Origin: Bacteroidales bacterium | Lineage (GTDB): Bacteria > Bacteroidota > Bacteroidia > Bacteroidales > VadinHA17 | Assembly (NCBI GenBank): GCA_016928075.1 | Contig: JAFGLJ010000028.1 | Location: forward strand, 1 to 64,000 | Length of the DNA: 64,000 nt | Reading direction: 5' to 3' | In this document: piece after piece, positions 52,305 through 61,179 of the stretch | Numbering within the stretch: position 1 is the first letter of the stretch | Layout of the letters: each line of letters opens with the position of its first letter | Notes under the pieces: model-generated | Databases searched by the model: none | What the model saw: the letters and a program-made list of their open reading frames with translations, nothing else | What the model was told of the DNA's origin: nothing | Translations under genes and position numbers: made by a program

Positions 52305-53969
52305 TTACTGTAATTGTGTTATTGTCAGAATATAGTTGAATGGTTCAAGTAGTACACCCATCCAGGCGACACCATGTTCAGTATATCCATCTTCGAACTT
52401 AACAGAGAAAGGAGGATTAGTTCCACTTTCCAGAGGATGCAAGCAGCCAAGGCCATCCTCAACTTCCTCATTATTAGTAAAAGTTGTTTCCCCAATGCTA
52501 TATTCAATTACTAGATTAATATTCCAGGATGCCCAACAACAACCACCTCCAAAGTCATGAATATGAGTTGGGTGCTGAATCGCAAGTTCAGCTTCTTTCG
52601 TTTGCGTATTCACCCAGGAATAGTCAGTTTTAAAGGAATATGATGGTGGAAAATTGGAGCCAGCTAACTGAGCGCTTAAACAGTGAGCAAATTGAAAAGG
52701 TATATCATTTTTTGAAACGCTAATGGATCCTAAGGTTTGAGTCCCGGTCCCGTATATACCAGAAATATCTATTGTGCCGGTATCTCCTTTTGGTAGAATA
52801 ACTTCAAAACTCATATGGGCTGAATATGTTAAGCTCATATCATAGTACCAATTATGCTCAGGGGACCTCTGGGCATTCTGGGCTGATATATCAATATCAA
52901 CCTGGTAGATTTCAGTAGAATCCTTTATTATAATGTCAATATCTTCTTTGAGTTCTTCAGTTATTAAAGGGCTATGATATTCCTCTCCATTAGCAATTAT
53001 TTCGTACGTATAATAGCTAACGGTTGCTCTTGCCTGCACCCTGGAGGTTCCTTCTGTATCTCCGGCTGTAAATACTATTGATGCATTACCATTTTCATCT
53101 GTTTCCATGTAAGAGGGGTACAGGGTACCAAGTTCATCGTGAAAGAAATCCACACTTTGATCTTCTATTGGTTTGCATCCCAACATGACGGTTGACTTTA
53201 TATCTGTTCTTTCATTTCTGGCAATAATTCTTTCTGCAGCAGTTAATGTAAGTTTTGGTTTGCATCCGGGTGATACCTCTTTAAAGATTGCTTCTTCAAC
53301 AGTATTACATTCTAAGAATTCGACTCTCACTTTACTTTCGGAAATGTTACAACTTGATACACTTCCCCCACCAATGAGATCACTGGCAATACCACTGCAT
53401 GAATAATCAAGATCTAATTGTTCAATTTTTATAGTACCACAACGACAGGGATTAATCTCACATTCAGCACTTTTAAATTGCTTAGATGTGTGGATAACAT
53501 AATCTGAAAAATGATAGGCTGAAAAGCTTAATTCATATTCATGTGGATCATACATAACAGTAGTAACAGGCATGAAATATTCATAAGCATCATAATCGAC
53601 CTGATGTACGATTGGAATTGATCCTTCCTCTAACTGAACTCCAGAAATCATTAACTGCACAGGAAAATTGAATTCCAGTTCAGATGGTAGGGCTTCAACA
53701 GAACAAATAATATCATTTAAGTCAACGTCAAGAGGATTTAATACTTCTGCGGCATCATAATCATTGGTAAATGACACCTTGACATTGATTTTCGAATCTA
53801 CTGCTCCAGCAGGAACAACCATTATGATTCCATTCTTAAACTCATAAGAACCTCCTTCCGGGCTAATTTCAAATTCAAGTTTTTTCTTTCTATTGCATGT
53901 TAAGAACAGACAAAATACCAGGATCAGATATATGGAAAGTTTGTAATTTATATTACTGAATTTGATCAT
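52305..53969 (-). CDS. Large lipoprotein with Ig-like and ZU5-like domains
   Basis: A 554-aa surface lipoprotein (lipobox FLTC, Cys 25). After the signal, EISPEGGSYEFKNGIIMVVP begins a ZU5-like domain, the autoproteolysis-linked fold common in Bacteroidota surface proteins. Residues about 235-320 resemble a bacterial Ig-like (Big) domain: RNERTDIKSTVMLGCKPI and GNASIVFTAGDTEGTSRVQA. The remaining 230 residues are beta-rich, with several cysteines near 180-215 (NPCRCG; SVSSCNI). No enzyme motif is visible. It is transcribed alone and divergent from the DUF3892 protein gene. Confidence 0.6.
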   Translation of the reverse strand: MIKFSNINYKLSIYLILVFCLFLTCNRKKKLEFEISPEGGSYEFKNGIIMVVPAGAVDSKINVKVSFTNDYDAAEVLNPLDVDLNDIICSVEALPSELEFNFPVQLMISGVQLEEGSIPIVHQVDYDAYEYFMPVTTVMYDPHEYELSFSAYHFSDYVIHTSKQFKSAECEINPCRCGTIKIEQLDLDYSCSGIASDLIGGGSVSSCNISESKVRVEFLECNTVEEAIFKEVSPGCKPKLTLTAAERIIARNERTDIKSTVMLGCKPIEDQSVDFFHDELGTLYPSYMETDENGNASIVFTAGDTEGTSRVQARATVSYYTYEIIANGEEYHSPLITEELKEDIDIIIKDSTEIYQVDIDISAQNAQRSPEHNWYYDMSLTYSAHMSFEVILPKGDTGTIDISGIYGTGTQTLGSISVSKNDIPFQFAHCLSAQLAGSNFPPSYSFKTDYSWVNTQTKEAELAIQHPTHIHDFGGGCCWASWNINLVIEYSIGETTFTNNEEVEDGLGCLHPLESGTNPPFSVKFEDGYTEHGVAWMGVLLEPFNYILTITQLQ

Positions 53970-54280
53970 TCAAATTATATTTTATAATGTTTCCGCTCCC
54001 TTATTATAATAAACAAGTTACAAAATAATTCCCATACCGCCATCATGTTATTACTCTACTATAGACTGAATTCAAATGAGAAATCAGTTTAAAACATCAG
54101 TCTGATATTTTTCTCAGATTCACACTTATTTATAATAGATATATTCATAATTAAGAACATCCTATTTGCTGTTTTATCCAGGCTGTTAAAAATGAGATGA
54201 AAAATTGAAACTAAAAGATCTTCAAGTTCTTATAATTTATTAAATTAGTATAAAAATCTGCTAAAATAATAATATATAAT
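53970..54280. other. Divergent intergenic region
   Basis: 311 AT-rich bases between a minus-strand lipoprotein gene and a plus-strand gene. It should carry two promoters, but I see no full TTTG/TAnnTTTG match on either strand and no strong hairpin. Confidence 0.5.
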
Positions 54281-55918
54281 ATGATTGAAACATCAAGAAT
54301 ACAATCCGGTTTTGATGCCGAGTTATTACTCGGTGGTAAATGGTTTCTCACTGCAATCCACGCGCTTAACGAAAATGATGCAATAGATATTCCAGACGGA
54401 ATTACTATTAATGACATTACTGTAAATAATGATCCAGATTGGGATTTAGATTTAATCACGAATTTTGGTCCAGTAAAAGCCAGATTAACAATTGAGGATA
54501 ACCAGTTCAGGCTTGTAACCAATATTGGGGATATTGATTTCAAGATTGATATGCCAAATTTTGGCCAACTGGCAGATACTCCAGTTTTAAACAAAGTATT
54601 TGGAAATGATGATTATGAAAATGCAATGGCACTTTTATTTAATCTGGATATCAGGGCCTGCCCCCAGGACCAGGAACCAAAACCTACAGGTGAACATTAT
54701 CCAAGGGGTAATGCAGATGATGCAGTCTCATTTTTACCTAATGGACAGCATGTTGCACTTGGCATAGCAAGAGAATCATTTAAAAGGTTTGCTAATAATA
54801 TATGGCATACTGAATTAAGAGATGTTGATGGTTCTCATCCTCTGCCTATGCCAGGTGAAGAAAAAAAAGGAGATTGGAAAAAAGTTAAGGTTTCTGTTAA
54901 TAAAAAACGAATCAAATTTACCCTTGAAGGAGAAGTGCCTATTGATTTCTGGCCTGATGCGGATGTATCTTTAGAGATTGAGCTTAAACCAAGACTAGTA
55001 AAAGGTAAATTAACTTTTTCAATAGATACTGATTTAGATGTAGATACCGGATTCTGGGGAGATCTGCTTGCTTTTACTATTGGAGCATTATTGGGTCTAT
55101 TAATTGGTTTTCTCACCGGTGGATTATTGATACTTGTTCCAGCTTTAGGTTTAAGGGCTGTCATTGTCCTAGAAGTTGGGGAATTTATTGCAGGTGAGGT
55201 CATTGAGCGAAGAATCCTGGCTAAGGATGAAGATGGTAATATAATTTCGGGATTATCGTGTGATGAGAAAATAGTAAAACTAACCCATCCTGAACCATCC
55301 GATGATAGCATTTCTATTGGAGTATTGGATACTATACCTACCTCTATCCCAGTTCATATTGATGAAGATGATCCTTTATTCAACAGAATGATAACCGTAA
55401 AAGCCATTTTTGATGAAATTGAATTAGAAGGAGACGGTTTAGCAGTGGCAGGCAAAACAGAGGCATCTGAATTATTTCAGATTAATGTTGCCAGGATTGA
55501 AGAATCAATTTATGCAGGTGACGAACTTAAGCAGTTAAAATATAAAATACCGGGTGATAATAACGAAATCCTTGTTGATGTGGAAGATATTTACGAAAGG
55601 CTTAATTCAAATGAATTACAACCTCCATTGAAGTTAAGTTCCCATATTGAAAATCCGATTTATCAAATCCCTTCGGGCAAATTATGTTGTGCATGTTTAC
55701 AACCTACTCATATAAGACGAAAAGATACCGTAATTACCAGAATAAAATTTGATACCGGACTGGAATTAAATACCCAGGATGCTGTCAATCTTCAGGATAG
55801 TGGAGGTATTTATTTGAAAGGGTTACAGCTTATTCATCCAAAGGATGGCAAGCCTTACTTCAGGGCTCCGGCAAATGATAGTACTGATGATAACCTGGAG
55901 TCTTTACCTGAATTTTAA
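54281..55918 (+). CDS. Unknown 545-aa protein with central hydrophobic helix pair and DUF3892-like C terminus
   Basis: A 545-aa protein with no N-terminal signal. Residues 1-115 are beta-rich (GFDAELLLGGKWFLTAIHAL at the start), with alternating hydrophobicity somewhat like lipid-binding TULIP/P47-type folds (weak). Near residues 265-300 a hydrophobic hairpin (LLAFTIGALLGLLIGFLTGG) could insert into a membrane. The C-terminal 75 residues contain CCACLQPTH and TVITRIKFDTGLEL, then PANDSTDDNLESLPEF, the signature of DUF3892 domains. Function unknown; the combination suggests a membrane-active or lipid-carrying protein. No partner genes flank it. Confidence 0.6.
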   Translation: MIETSRIQSGFDAELLLGGKWFLTAIHALNENDAIDIPDGITINDITVNNDPDWDLDLITNFGPVKARLTIEDNQFRLVTNIGDIDFKIDMPNFGQLADTPVLNKVFGNDDYENAMALLFNLDIRACPQDQEPKPTGEHYPRGNADDAVSFLPNGQHVALGIARESFKRFANNIWHTELRDVDGSHPLPMPGEEKKGDWKKVKVSVNKKRIKFTLEGEVPIDFWPDADVSLEIELKPRLVKGKLTFSIDTDLDVDTGFWGDLLAFTIGALLGLLIGFLTGGLLILVPALGLRAVIVLEVGEFIAGEVIERRILAKDEDGNIISGLSCDEKIVKLTHPEPSDDSISIGVLDTIPTSIPVHIDEDDPLFNRMITVKAIFDEIELEGDGLAVAGKTEASELFQINVARIEESIYAGDELKQLKYKIPGDNNEILVDVEDIYERLNSNELQPPLKLSSHIENPIYQIPSGKLCCACLQPTHIRRKDTVITRIKFDTGLELNTQDAVNLQDSGGIYLKGLQLIHPKDGKPYFRAPANDSTDDNLESLPEF

Positions 55919-55932
55919 GATGATTAAATGAA

Positions 55933-56883
55933 CTAAACCATCTCCTTCTTTCCTGCTTTATCTGAAACAGAGCCAAGTATAGAAATCTCAGTATGATGTT
56001 CAGTATCTAACCCGATTATTTTTCTTGCTTCTGCAGGTGTGGCAACAGGACGGTATATTTCATCGGCTATCCTTTTCAGTCTTTTTACAAGGTCAAGGTT
56101 TGTTGCCAGCTTTTTCTTGTCGTAATCATAAAAGATATTGTCCTCGATACCCACGCGAACATTACCTCCCATGATTATTGCAGCGGCATTCATTGGCAGC
56201 TGGAACTGGCCTATTCCTGCAGCAGCCCACACAGAATCATCCGGGAGAATGGAAACAAGATAATTGATACTTTTTGTATCAGCAGGGGTACTGTTCATAC
56301 TACCAAACAATAAATTCCAGTATTTTCTACCCTGTATAACTCCTTTTGACTCCAGGATTTTTCCAAGGTTAATCATACCTGCATCAAATACTTCAAGTTC
56401 AGGCATAATACCCTTATCCCTCATAGTGGTGGCAAGGGCAGTGACCATCTCGATAGAATTAAGACTCGGGCCTGTCGGAAAATTGAGAGAGCCCAGGGTG
56501 AGGCTTCCCATGTCAGGTTTTGCCGATCCTGTCAGGTGCAGAACCTCTGACCGTTTTTCAAACTCTGACCATGTTCTTCCAGACGTTGATGCACAGCAGA
56601 TAAGATCGGGCCGTTCTTTACGAATTAGATTTAACATCTTTTCGTATACTTCAGCTTTCCATGTAGGTTTACCATCATCACCCCTCGCGTGCAAATGAAC
56701 AATGCTTGCACCGGCATCACAGCACATAATTGCATCTTCTGCTATCTCTTCCGGGGTTATCGGAACAAACTCCGTCATATCTTTTGTGGGGATCATCCCT
56801 GTAAGGCAAACATTAATGATCAGGGGTGGGTATTGCGCCAGTGGTGGCGGCATGTTTCTGTTAATGTACTCTCTTTTATCCAT
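55933..56883 (-). CDS. BKACE-family beta-keto acid cleavage enzyme (DUF849)
   Basis: A 316-aa enzyme of the BKACE/DUF849 family, which split beta-keto acids with acetyl-CoA (the type member is 3-keto-5-aminohexanoate cleavage enzyme, Kce, of lysine fermentation). Markers are FVPITPEEIAEDAI, GASIVHLHARGDDGKPT with the two metal histidines, ICCASTSGR, and GNVRVGIEDNIFYD with a metal/substrate glutamate. Here the first loop is LTGMIPTK in place of the more usual TNGA/E sequence. Its start overlaps the preceding GNAT gene by 8 bp. The acid it cleaves is unknown; no other lysine-fermentation gene is near. Confidence 0.86.
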   Translation of the reverse strand: MDKREYINRNMPPPLAQYPPLIINVCLTGMIPTKDMTEFVPITPEEIAEDAIMCCDAGASIVHLHARGDDGKPTWKAEVYEKMLNLIRKERPDLICCASTSGRTWSEFEKRSEVLHLTGSAKPDMGSLTLGSLNFPTGPSLNSIEMVTALATTMRDKGIMPELEVFDAGMINLGKILESKGVIQGRKYWNLLFGSMNSTPADTKSINYLVSILPDDSVWAAAGIGQFQLPMNAAAIIMGGNVRVGIEDNIFYDYDKKKLATNLDLVKRLKRIADEIYRPVATPAEARKIIGLDTEHHTEISILGSVSDKAGKKEMV

Positions 56884-57325
56884 AATATTTATCTAAATCC
56901 ATTTCAATAGTGGTCCATTCGTCCACATCCTCTTTCCCAAACGAATGAATTTTCTTCAGTTTACCTATTTCGTAATATCCGAAATGTTTCTTATACCACT
57001 CAATAGTTGCAGGACGATCGGCATTTGTTATCACCTTTTTTGCACCCATCTCATACATCTTTTTTAATCGGGCTTCCTGCAATGCCATTCCTATTCCTTT
57101 GCCTTTTGCTTCCGGATCAACTCCCAGCAATGTGGTTTTACCAACTTCGGGAGACAGCATTTTATAGCCGGAAGCCCCGACAACTTTTCCGTCCTCCTCT
57201 GCAATAAAGAAACAGGAGATATCCAGTTCGGGCATCTCCTCGGAAGGAACATGATGCATGTTCCAGAATTCCATTATTCGCAGAATTTCATCACGATCTC
57301 CATTCCTGGCTTTTCTTATTATCAT
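56876..57325 (-). CDS. GNAT-family N-acetyltransferase
   Basis: A 149-aa GNAT enzyme. The acetyl-CoA loop is GVDPEAKGKGIGMALQEARL, with GASGYKMLSPEVGKTTLLGV before it and ITNADRPATIEWYKKHFGYY after. These show a standard single-domain acetyltransferase. Its 3' end overlaps the start of the BKACE gene by 8 bp, so the two are made together and the acetyltransferase may act on the amino group of the same substrate. The actual acceptor is not known. Confidence 0.85.
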   Translation of the reverse strand: MIIRKARNGDRDEILRIMEFWNMHHVPSEEMPELDISCFFIAEEDGKVVGASGYKMLSPEVGKTTLLGVDPEAKGKGIGMALQEARLKKMYEMGAKKVITNADRPATIEWYKKHFGYYEIGKLKKIHSFGKEDVDEWTTIEMDLDKYYG

Positions 57326-57478
57326 ATTAGGTTTGTTCTTTTATTGACTGAAAAACGACTTGTAGACAGCCTCCAATCTGAACCAAATTATGCAAAAGAT
57401 AATTATCCGGCAATTATTTATGATGAATGGTAAATGACTAATGACGAATGTCAAACATTATGGGATAAAAGGATTAAC

Positions 57479-57528
57479 ATCCCCCTGTCCCTTCACTTCG
57501 TTCGGGACGTCCCCCTTCAAAGGGGGAT
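57479..57528. repeat. Dispersed CCCCC...GGGGG element with inner hairpin
   Basis: ATCCCCCT at 57479 and GGGGGAT at 57522-57528 enclose an inner hairpin GTCCC ... GGGAC. It ends on the last base of the downstream M24 gene's stop codon. Same family as 51765-51792. Confidence 0.65.
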
Positions 57529-58661
57529 CAGATAGTGTAGTCGTATGGATATTCGTATAAGACGACGCCGCCATACTCGGTGACCCTGTAAATATCTTCA
57601 AAGCGCACGCCTCCCACTCCCGGTATGGCCAATACGGTGTGTCCCACGGTATTTGTCATATCTTTCCGCAATTTCGTTGCGGCATGAGCAGGTATGATGG
57701 TTGAGGCCGGGTTTTCCTCAAAACGCAGGCCGATGCCGTGTGAAATACCTTTGATATGATACTTGCCCAATCCATGTTTTTCACATATCTCCTTGCCCAT
57801 CTTATCAAGGTTTCCCGGTGTATTTCCCGGCTTCAGTTCTTTCCTGGTTGCCTCATGCATTTCAAGGTATGTGTCAAATAATTTCTGTTGTGTCTCATCA
57901 GGTTGCCCGATAATGAATGTCCTTGCCAGGTTGGAACAATAACCTTCAAATGTTGGGGTTAAATCGATTACTACTAATTCTCCTTCTTTAACAGGATCCT
58001 TTGTGACAGTACCATGAATCCAGCAGCTTCTTTTACCAACGTTAATATGCATCGGAGTGCTGGTTCCTTCAGCGCCGGCTTTCATCATTGTATAGGTTAT
58101 TTCAGTTGCCAGCTCATGCCCGGTAATACCGGGTTTAAGCAATTGCTTTGCAGTGTCCATGCCCTTTGCCGCTATTGACTGTGCCTTTTTCATTTTATCG
58201 ATCTCTTCCTCATCCTTAACCATTCTGAGCTCGTCCATTACAGGGTCAGAAGGCACCAGTTCAACCTGTTTATTGACCTTCCTGAACAGGTCGACAAGGA
58301 AGGCAGGTGTATCAAACCACATCTGCATGCCAACCTTTGGATTTTCGCGATGACTCATTCCGGGAGGGGCTCCCTTAAAGATGTTTTGAAACACTTCCTT
58401 TATATTGGAGATCTGTTCACCGACATGGCTGAACAGCATGATTTCGTGGTTCTTAACCTGCTCCCTGAGCTCATCTTCCTCGGCCCTGAAGCCAACCAGT
58501 ATCGGTGGTCCTGAAGCAGGAATTATTGCGCGGGGTTGCACACGAAGATCATTAAAGAAATATATGTAATCGTCGTGGTTCATAATCATTAATCCAAGCA
58601 TTCCTTCTTTTTTCATCAGCTCCTGTGCTTTCCTGATGCGTTCGTGGTTTATTTTAATCAT
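57528..58661 (-). CDS. M24-family peptidase (Xaa-Pro aminopeptidase-like) with altered metal site
   Basis: A 377-aa pita-bread-fold protein with an N-terminal creatinase-like domain (residues 1-140, NHERIRKAQELMKKEGMLGL) and an M24 domain. Metal-site segments are VVIDLTPTFEGYCSNLARTF (first Asp present, second replaced by Asn), HGIGLRFEENP (His and first Glu) and GVRFEDIYRV (last Glu). Since one metal ligand differs, activity may rely on one metal ion or on a changed mechanism. It is a cytoplasmic enzyme likely to act on X-Pro peptides or a related compound. It lies alone between two dispersed repeats. Confidence 0.85.
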   Translation of the reverse strand: MIKINHERIRKAQELMKKEGMLGLMIMNHDDYIYFFNDLRVQPRAIIPASGPPILVGFRAEEDELREQVKNHEIMLFSHVGEQISNIKEVFQNIFKGAPPGMSHRENPKVGMQMWFDTPAFLVDLFRKVNKQVELVPSDPVMDELRMVKDEEEIDKMKKAQSIAAKGMDTAKQLLKPGITGHELATEITYTMMKAGAEGTSTPMHINVGKRSCWIHGTVTKDPVKEGELVVIDLTPTFEGYCSNLARTFIIGQPDETQQKLFDTYLEMHEATRKELKPGNTPGNLDKMGKEICEKHGLGKYHIKGISHGIGLRFEENPASTIIPAHAATKLRKDMTNTVGHTVLAIPGVGGVRFEDIYRVTEYGGVVLYEYPYDYTI

Positions 58662-58740
58662 AATGTTTAAATATTTGTCTTTCAGAGACTAATTTAGACA
58701 ATTATAGCGAATCTTTAACATTTGGATTGATTAATACAAC

Positions 58741-58835
58741 CCCCCTAGCCATGTTGACTCCCTATGGTCGTCGATCTCATCCTCCGATAAATCTTCGGAT
58801 GACAAAGTCCGCTTTGCTTTGGTGCAAAGGGGGAT
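58741..58835. repeat. Dispersed CCCCC...GGGGG element, longer variant
   Basis: CCCCC (58741-58745) and AAAGGGGGAT (58826-58835) bracket smaller inverted pieces such as TCCGAT/ATCTTCGGA near 58782-58799. It fills the gap between the M24 and TraB/GumN genes. Confidence 0.55.
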
Positions 58836-58842
58836 GCTGGTA

Positions 58843-59748
58843 TCAAATCTTCTCCACTGTATAACCTTTCTTTTCAAGTAGTTCCCTGACATTATCCGGG
58901 CCGAAATAATGACCCGCACCCACAAGGACAAAATATGTTGCAGGTTGTTCTTCAGCCAGTTTTTCAAATTTTTCCACCCAGTTTTTATTCCTGCTGGTAA
59001 AAACCATATCATAGGCCTGCTTAACCTGTGGATTGGTGAGATCCATGCTTTTAAGGAATTCTTCTTCAAACAGGGCCAGATTGTCAGAAAAATAAGATTC
59101 CAGTAGTGGTAGTTCCTTTTCTGCCTGTGACTCCATATTGCTTATGGTGTTTTCCAGCACCTGCACCTGCATGATTACCGGTGCATCAAATTCAAACAAT
59201 ACAATCTGGGTTTTTATATCATCAAGCCCTATAATTTCTTTATTGTCCTTTGTTGCTAATTGGTGAAAATGCCTGTCAACAGCCAGTAAGGGATCAAATC
59301 CCACAAGCTTGGATTTGGTGCCTGTAATAGTCATATTCAGAAGCCATCCTTCGTATTTAAAATATTTGTCCAGTTCGTCTTCTGTAAAAATTTTCTTGAG
59401 TTTCTCAATGCTTTCGGGCTTCAGGTAGTTATTAAGGCAATCACTTTCAGGCAGTGTATCTTTTTGTGCATAATTAAAAATTTCCTGTTCGATTCCCTCA
59501 AAATCCTTTTCCAGTTCCAGAATTAGCTTGTCAGCTTTTTGGTAATAGTCAGTATATGTTTCAGGAAGAGGGTAGTATGCTTCCTTTGCGGAATGTATTG
59601 AGCCGGCCAGGTAGAATGTTGAGCCGTTTATTTCGGTTTTCCATATTATGCATTCCGAAGGTTCTTTCTGAGTACATGCCGCTGCGAACATAATGAGCCC
59701 GGCAAAGATCAACGGCATGGAGATTCTTTGAAATAATTTTCTTTTCAT
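58843..59748 (-). CDS. TraB/GumN-family lipoprotein
   Basis: A 301-aa protein of the TraB/PrgY/GumN family, now viewed as Tiki-like metalloproteases. The first motif is FYLAGSIHSAKEAYYPLPE (GxIH), followed by KADKLILELEKDFE, and the C-terminal FVLVGAGHYFGPDNVRELL followed by KGYTVEKI is the family end. The N-terminal signal ends in FAAAC (lipobox). It is thus an envelope protein, perhaps a peptidase. The gene is single, with 94-bp repeat DNA after it. Confidence 0.86.
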   Translation of the reverse strand: MKRKLFQRISMPLIFAGLIMFAAACTQKEPSECIIWKTEINGSTFYLAGSIHSAKEAYYPLPETYTDYYQKADKLILELEKDFEGIEQEIFNYAQKDTLPESDCLNNYLKPESIEKLKKIFTEDELDKYFKYEGWLLNMTITGTKSKLVGFDPLLAVDRHFHQLATKDNKEIIGLDDIKTQIVLFEFDAPVIMQVQVLENTISNMESQAEKELPLLESYFSDNLALFEEEFLKSMDLTNPQVKQAYDMVFTSRNKNWVEKFEKLAEEQPATYFVLVGAGHYFGPDNVRELLEKKGYTVEKI

Positions 59749-59840
59749 GTGATTTGTTTTAGTAAGTTAGTTTTTGCAAGGATAAATTTAGGAATTAATT
59801 TCAATCTAGAAGTTGTTCCGTGTTTCAGGTTTATGTACTG

Positions 59841-59940
59841 CCCCCTGCTCCCTGTTCCCTGCTCCCTGCCCCCTGCTCCCTGCCCCCTGCTTTGTCAGCC
59901 GAAGTCCCGGATCATCGGGACGAAGGCTGGCTCCCTGCTT
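59841..59940. repeat. TCCCTGC tandem repeat with inner palindrome
   Basis: Seven or so copies of TCCCTGC/CCCCTGC (reverse of GCAGGGA) run from 59841 to 59890 and return at 59931. Between them is a hairpin: CAGCC-GAA-GTCCCG pairs with CGGGAC-GAA-GGCTG (59896-59929). Confidence 0.75.
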
Positions 59941-59946
59941 TATCTC

Positions 59947-61047
59947 TCATAACTCATCTCTCACAACTTCCTCCCTCAGGATTTTATTAAACTTATCCGG
60001 TTCCTCGTAGATGGGGCTGTGAGCTGAATTGCTGAATGTATAGAATTGTTTTTCCGGTGCTTTCAAACGGTTAAAGAATTCTTCTGCAACGATATGTGGT
60101 GTCTGGTAATCATATAAACCCTGGAAGATATATACTGGTAAATGTATACTGTCGATATCATTAAAAAGGTTATTATGCATTACGTCTGACCAGAGATTGG
60201 TCAGGGAATACATGCTTCCCCGCAGGAAGTTTATCTTATCACCAAAAGTATATTCCCTTGCATCGAGCACCATTTTGATAACAGGCCACATACCGGTAAT
60301 GTCACGCGCAATACCTCCTCCGAATTTGTTGACATATTTACGTTCATATCTAAGGAAATTCATCCAGGTTTTACTGTCTGCCGACAGTGAATCGGGGAAT
60401 GTCATATTACTGATTCGCTCAAGGGCCTTTTCATCGTTCCTCTGTTCAGCCTGTTCTCTTATCCAGTCGAATGACACCCTTTCTCCCCTGTACTGGTGGG
60501 CAACCTGCCCGATTCCAATATATGAATGGTACAGTTCAGGATACCTGTGTGCAGTGAGTATTCCAAGGAATGAGCCCCATGAATGGCCTGCCAGGTATAT
60601 CTTTTCCCTGTTAAACCTTTTTATCAGGATTTCAGTAAGTTCCCGGGTGTCAGAAATCATTTGTTCCAGGTTCATGCTTTCAGGTGGAATGTCTGTAGAA
60701 AATGATTTGCCTGCACCTCTCTGTTCCCAGTACACTATCAGGAAATCATTTTCAAGGCCGGGATTCATATTCTTCATTGGAGCCATCTCAGGGCTGCCCG
60801 GTCCGCCATGAAGGAAAAGCATAACAGGCTTTGTGGTATCAGCGCCACGGATTATCAGGTACTGATCGAGACCGCCAAGATTTATTTTTTCAATTGTTGA
60901 TATACTTGCAGGTAAAATATTACCATCGGTCCCGGTCAGCGGCTCTGCTCTGCCGGGGCTCTTTATCCATAAAATAATTATAGCAGCCAGGACAACTATA
61001 ATCAATGAGCCCACCAGATAAAGGAGTACTTTCAAGATTTTTTTCAT
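59947..61047 (-). CDS. Alpha/beta hydrolase, prolyl aminopeptidase-like (S33)
   Basis: A 366-aa alpha/beta hydrolase with an N-terminal membrane anchor (VLLYLVGSLIIVVLAAIIIL). Motifs are MLFLHGGPGSPE (oxyanion loop), YWEQRGAGKS, and YLAGHSWGSFLG with the catalytic serine at about residue 157; aspartate is in IFQGLYDYQTP and histidine in FSNSAHSPIYEEP. The family includes proline iminopeptidases and tricorn-interacting factors, so a peptidase is likely. It may be held on the outside of the inner membrane. The gap downstream is filled with tandem repeats. Confidence 0.87.
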   Translation of the reverse strand: MKKILKVLLYLVGSLIIVVLAAIIILWIKSPGRAEPLTGTDGNILPASISTIEKINLGGLDQYLIIRGADTTKPVMLFLHGGPGSPEMAPMKNMNPGLENDFLIVYWEQRGAGKSFSTDIPPESMNLEQMISDTRELTEILIKRFNREKIYLAGHSWGSFLGILTAHRYPELYHSYIGIGQVAHQYRGERVSFDWIREQAEQRNDEKALERISNMTFPDSLSADSKTWMNFLRYERKYVNKFGGGIARDITGMWPVIKMVLDAREYTFGDKINFLRGSMYSLTNLWSDVMHNNLFNDIDSIHLPVYIFQGLYDYQTPHIVAEEFFNRLKAPEKQFYTFSNSAHSPIYEEPDKFNKILREEVVRDEL

Positions 61048-61179
61048 GATTGTCGAGTTTGATTTTTGTACGAATTTATTTATCCGGATAAGATTTGCAA
61101 ATAATTTTTAGTTAAAGGGGGATCCGGGTAAGGCATGATATTTGCATACAGATATATGATTGACCTGAACCTTTAAACC

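Noticed and set aside
54835-55311. 158-codon minus-strand frame
   Set aside because: Antisense to a better-supported 545-aa gene, with serine/proline-rich low-complexity composition.
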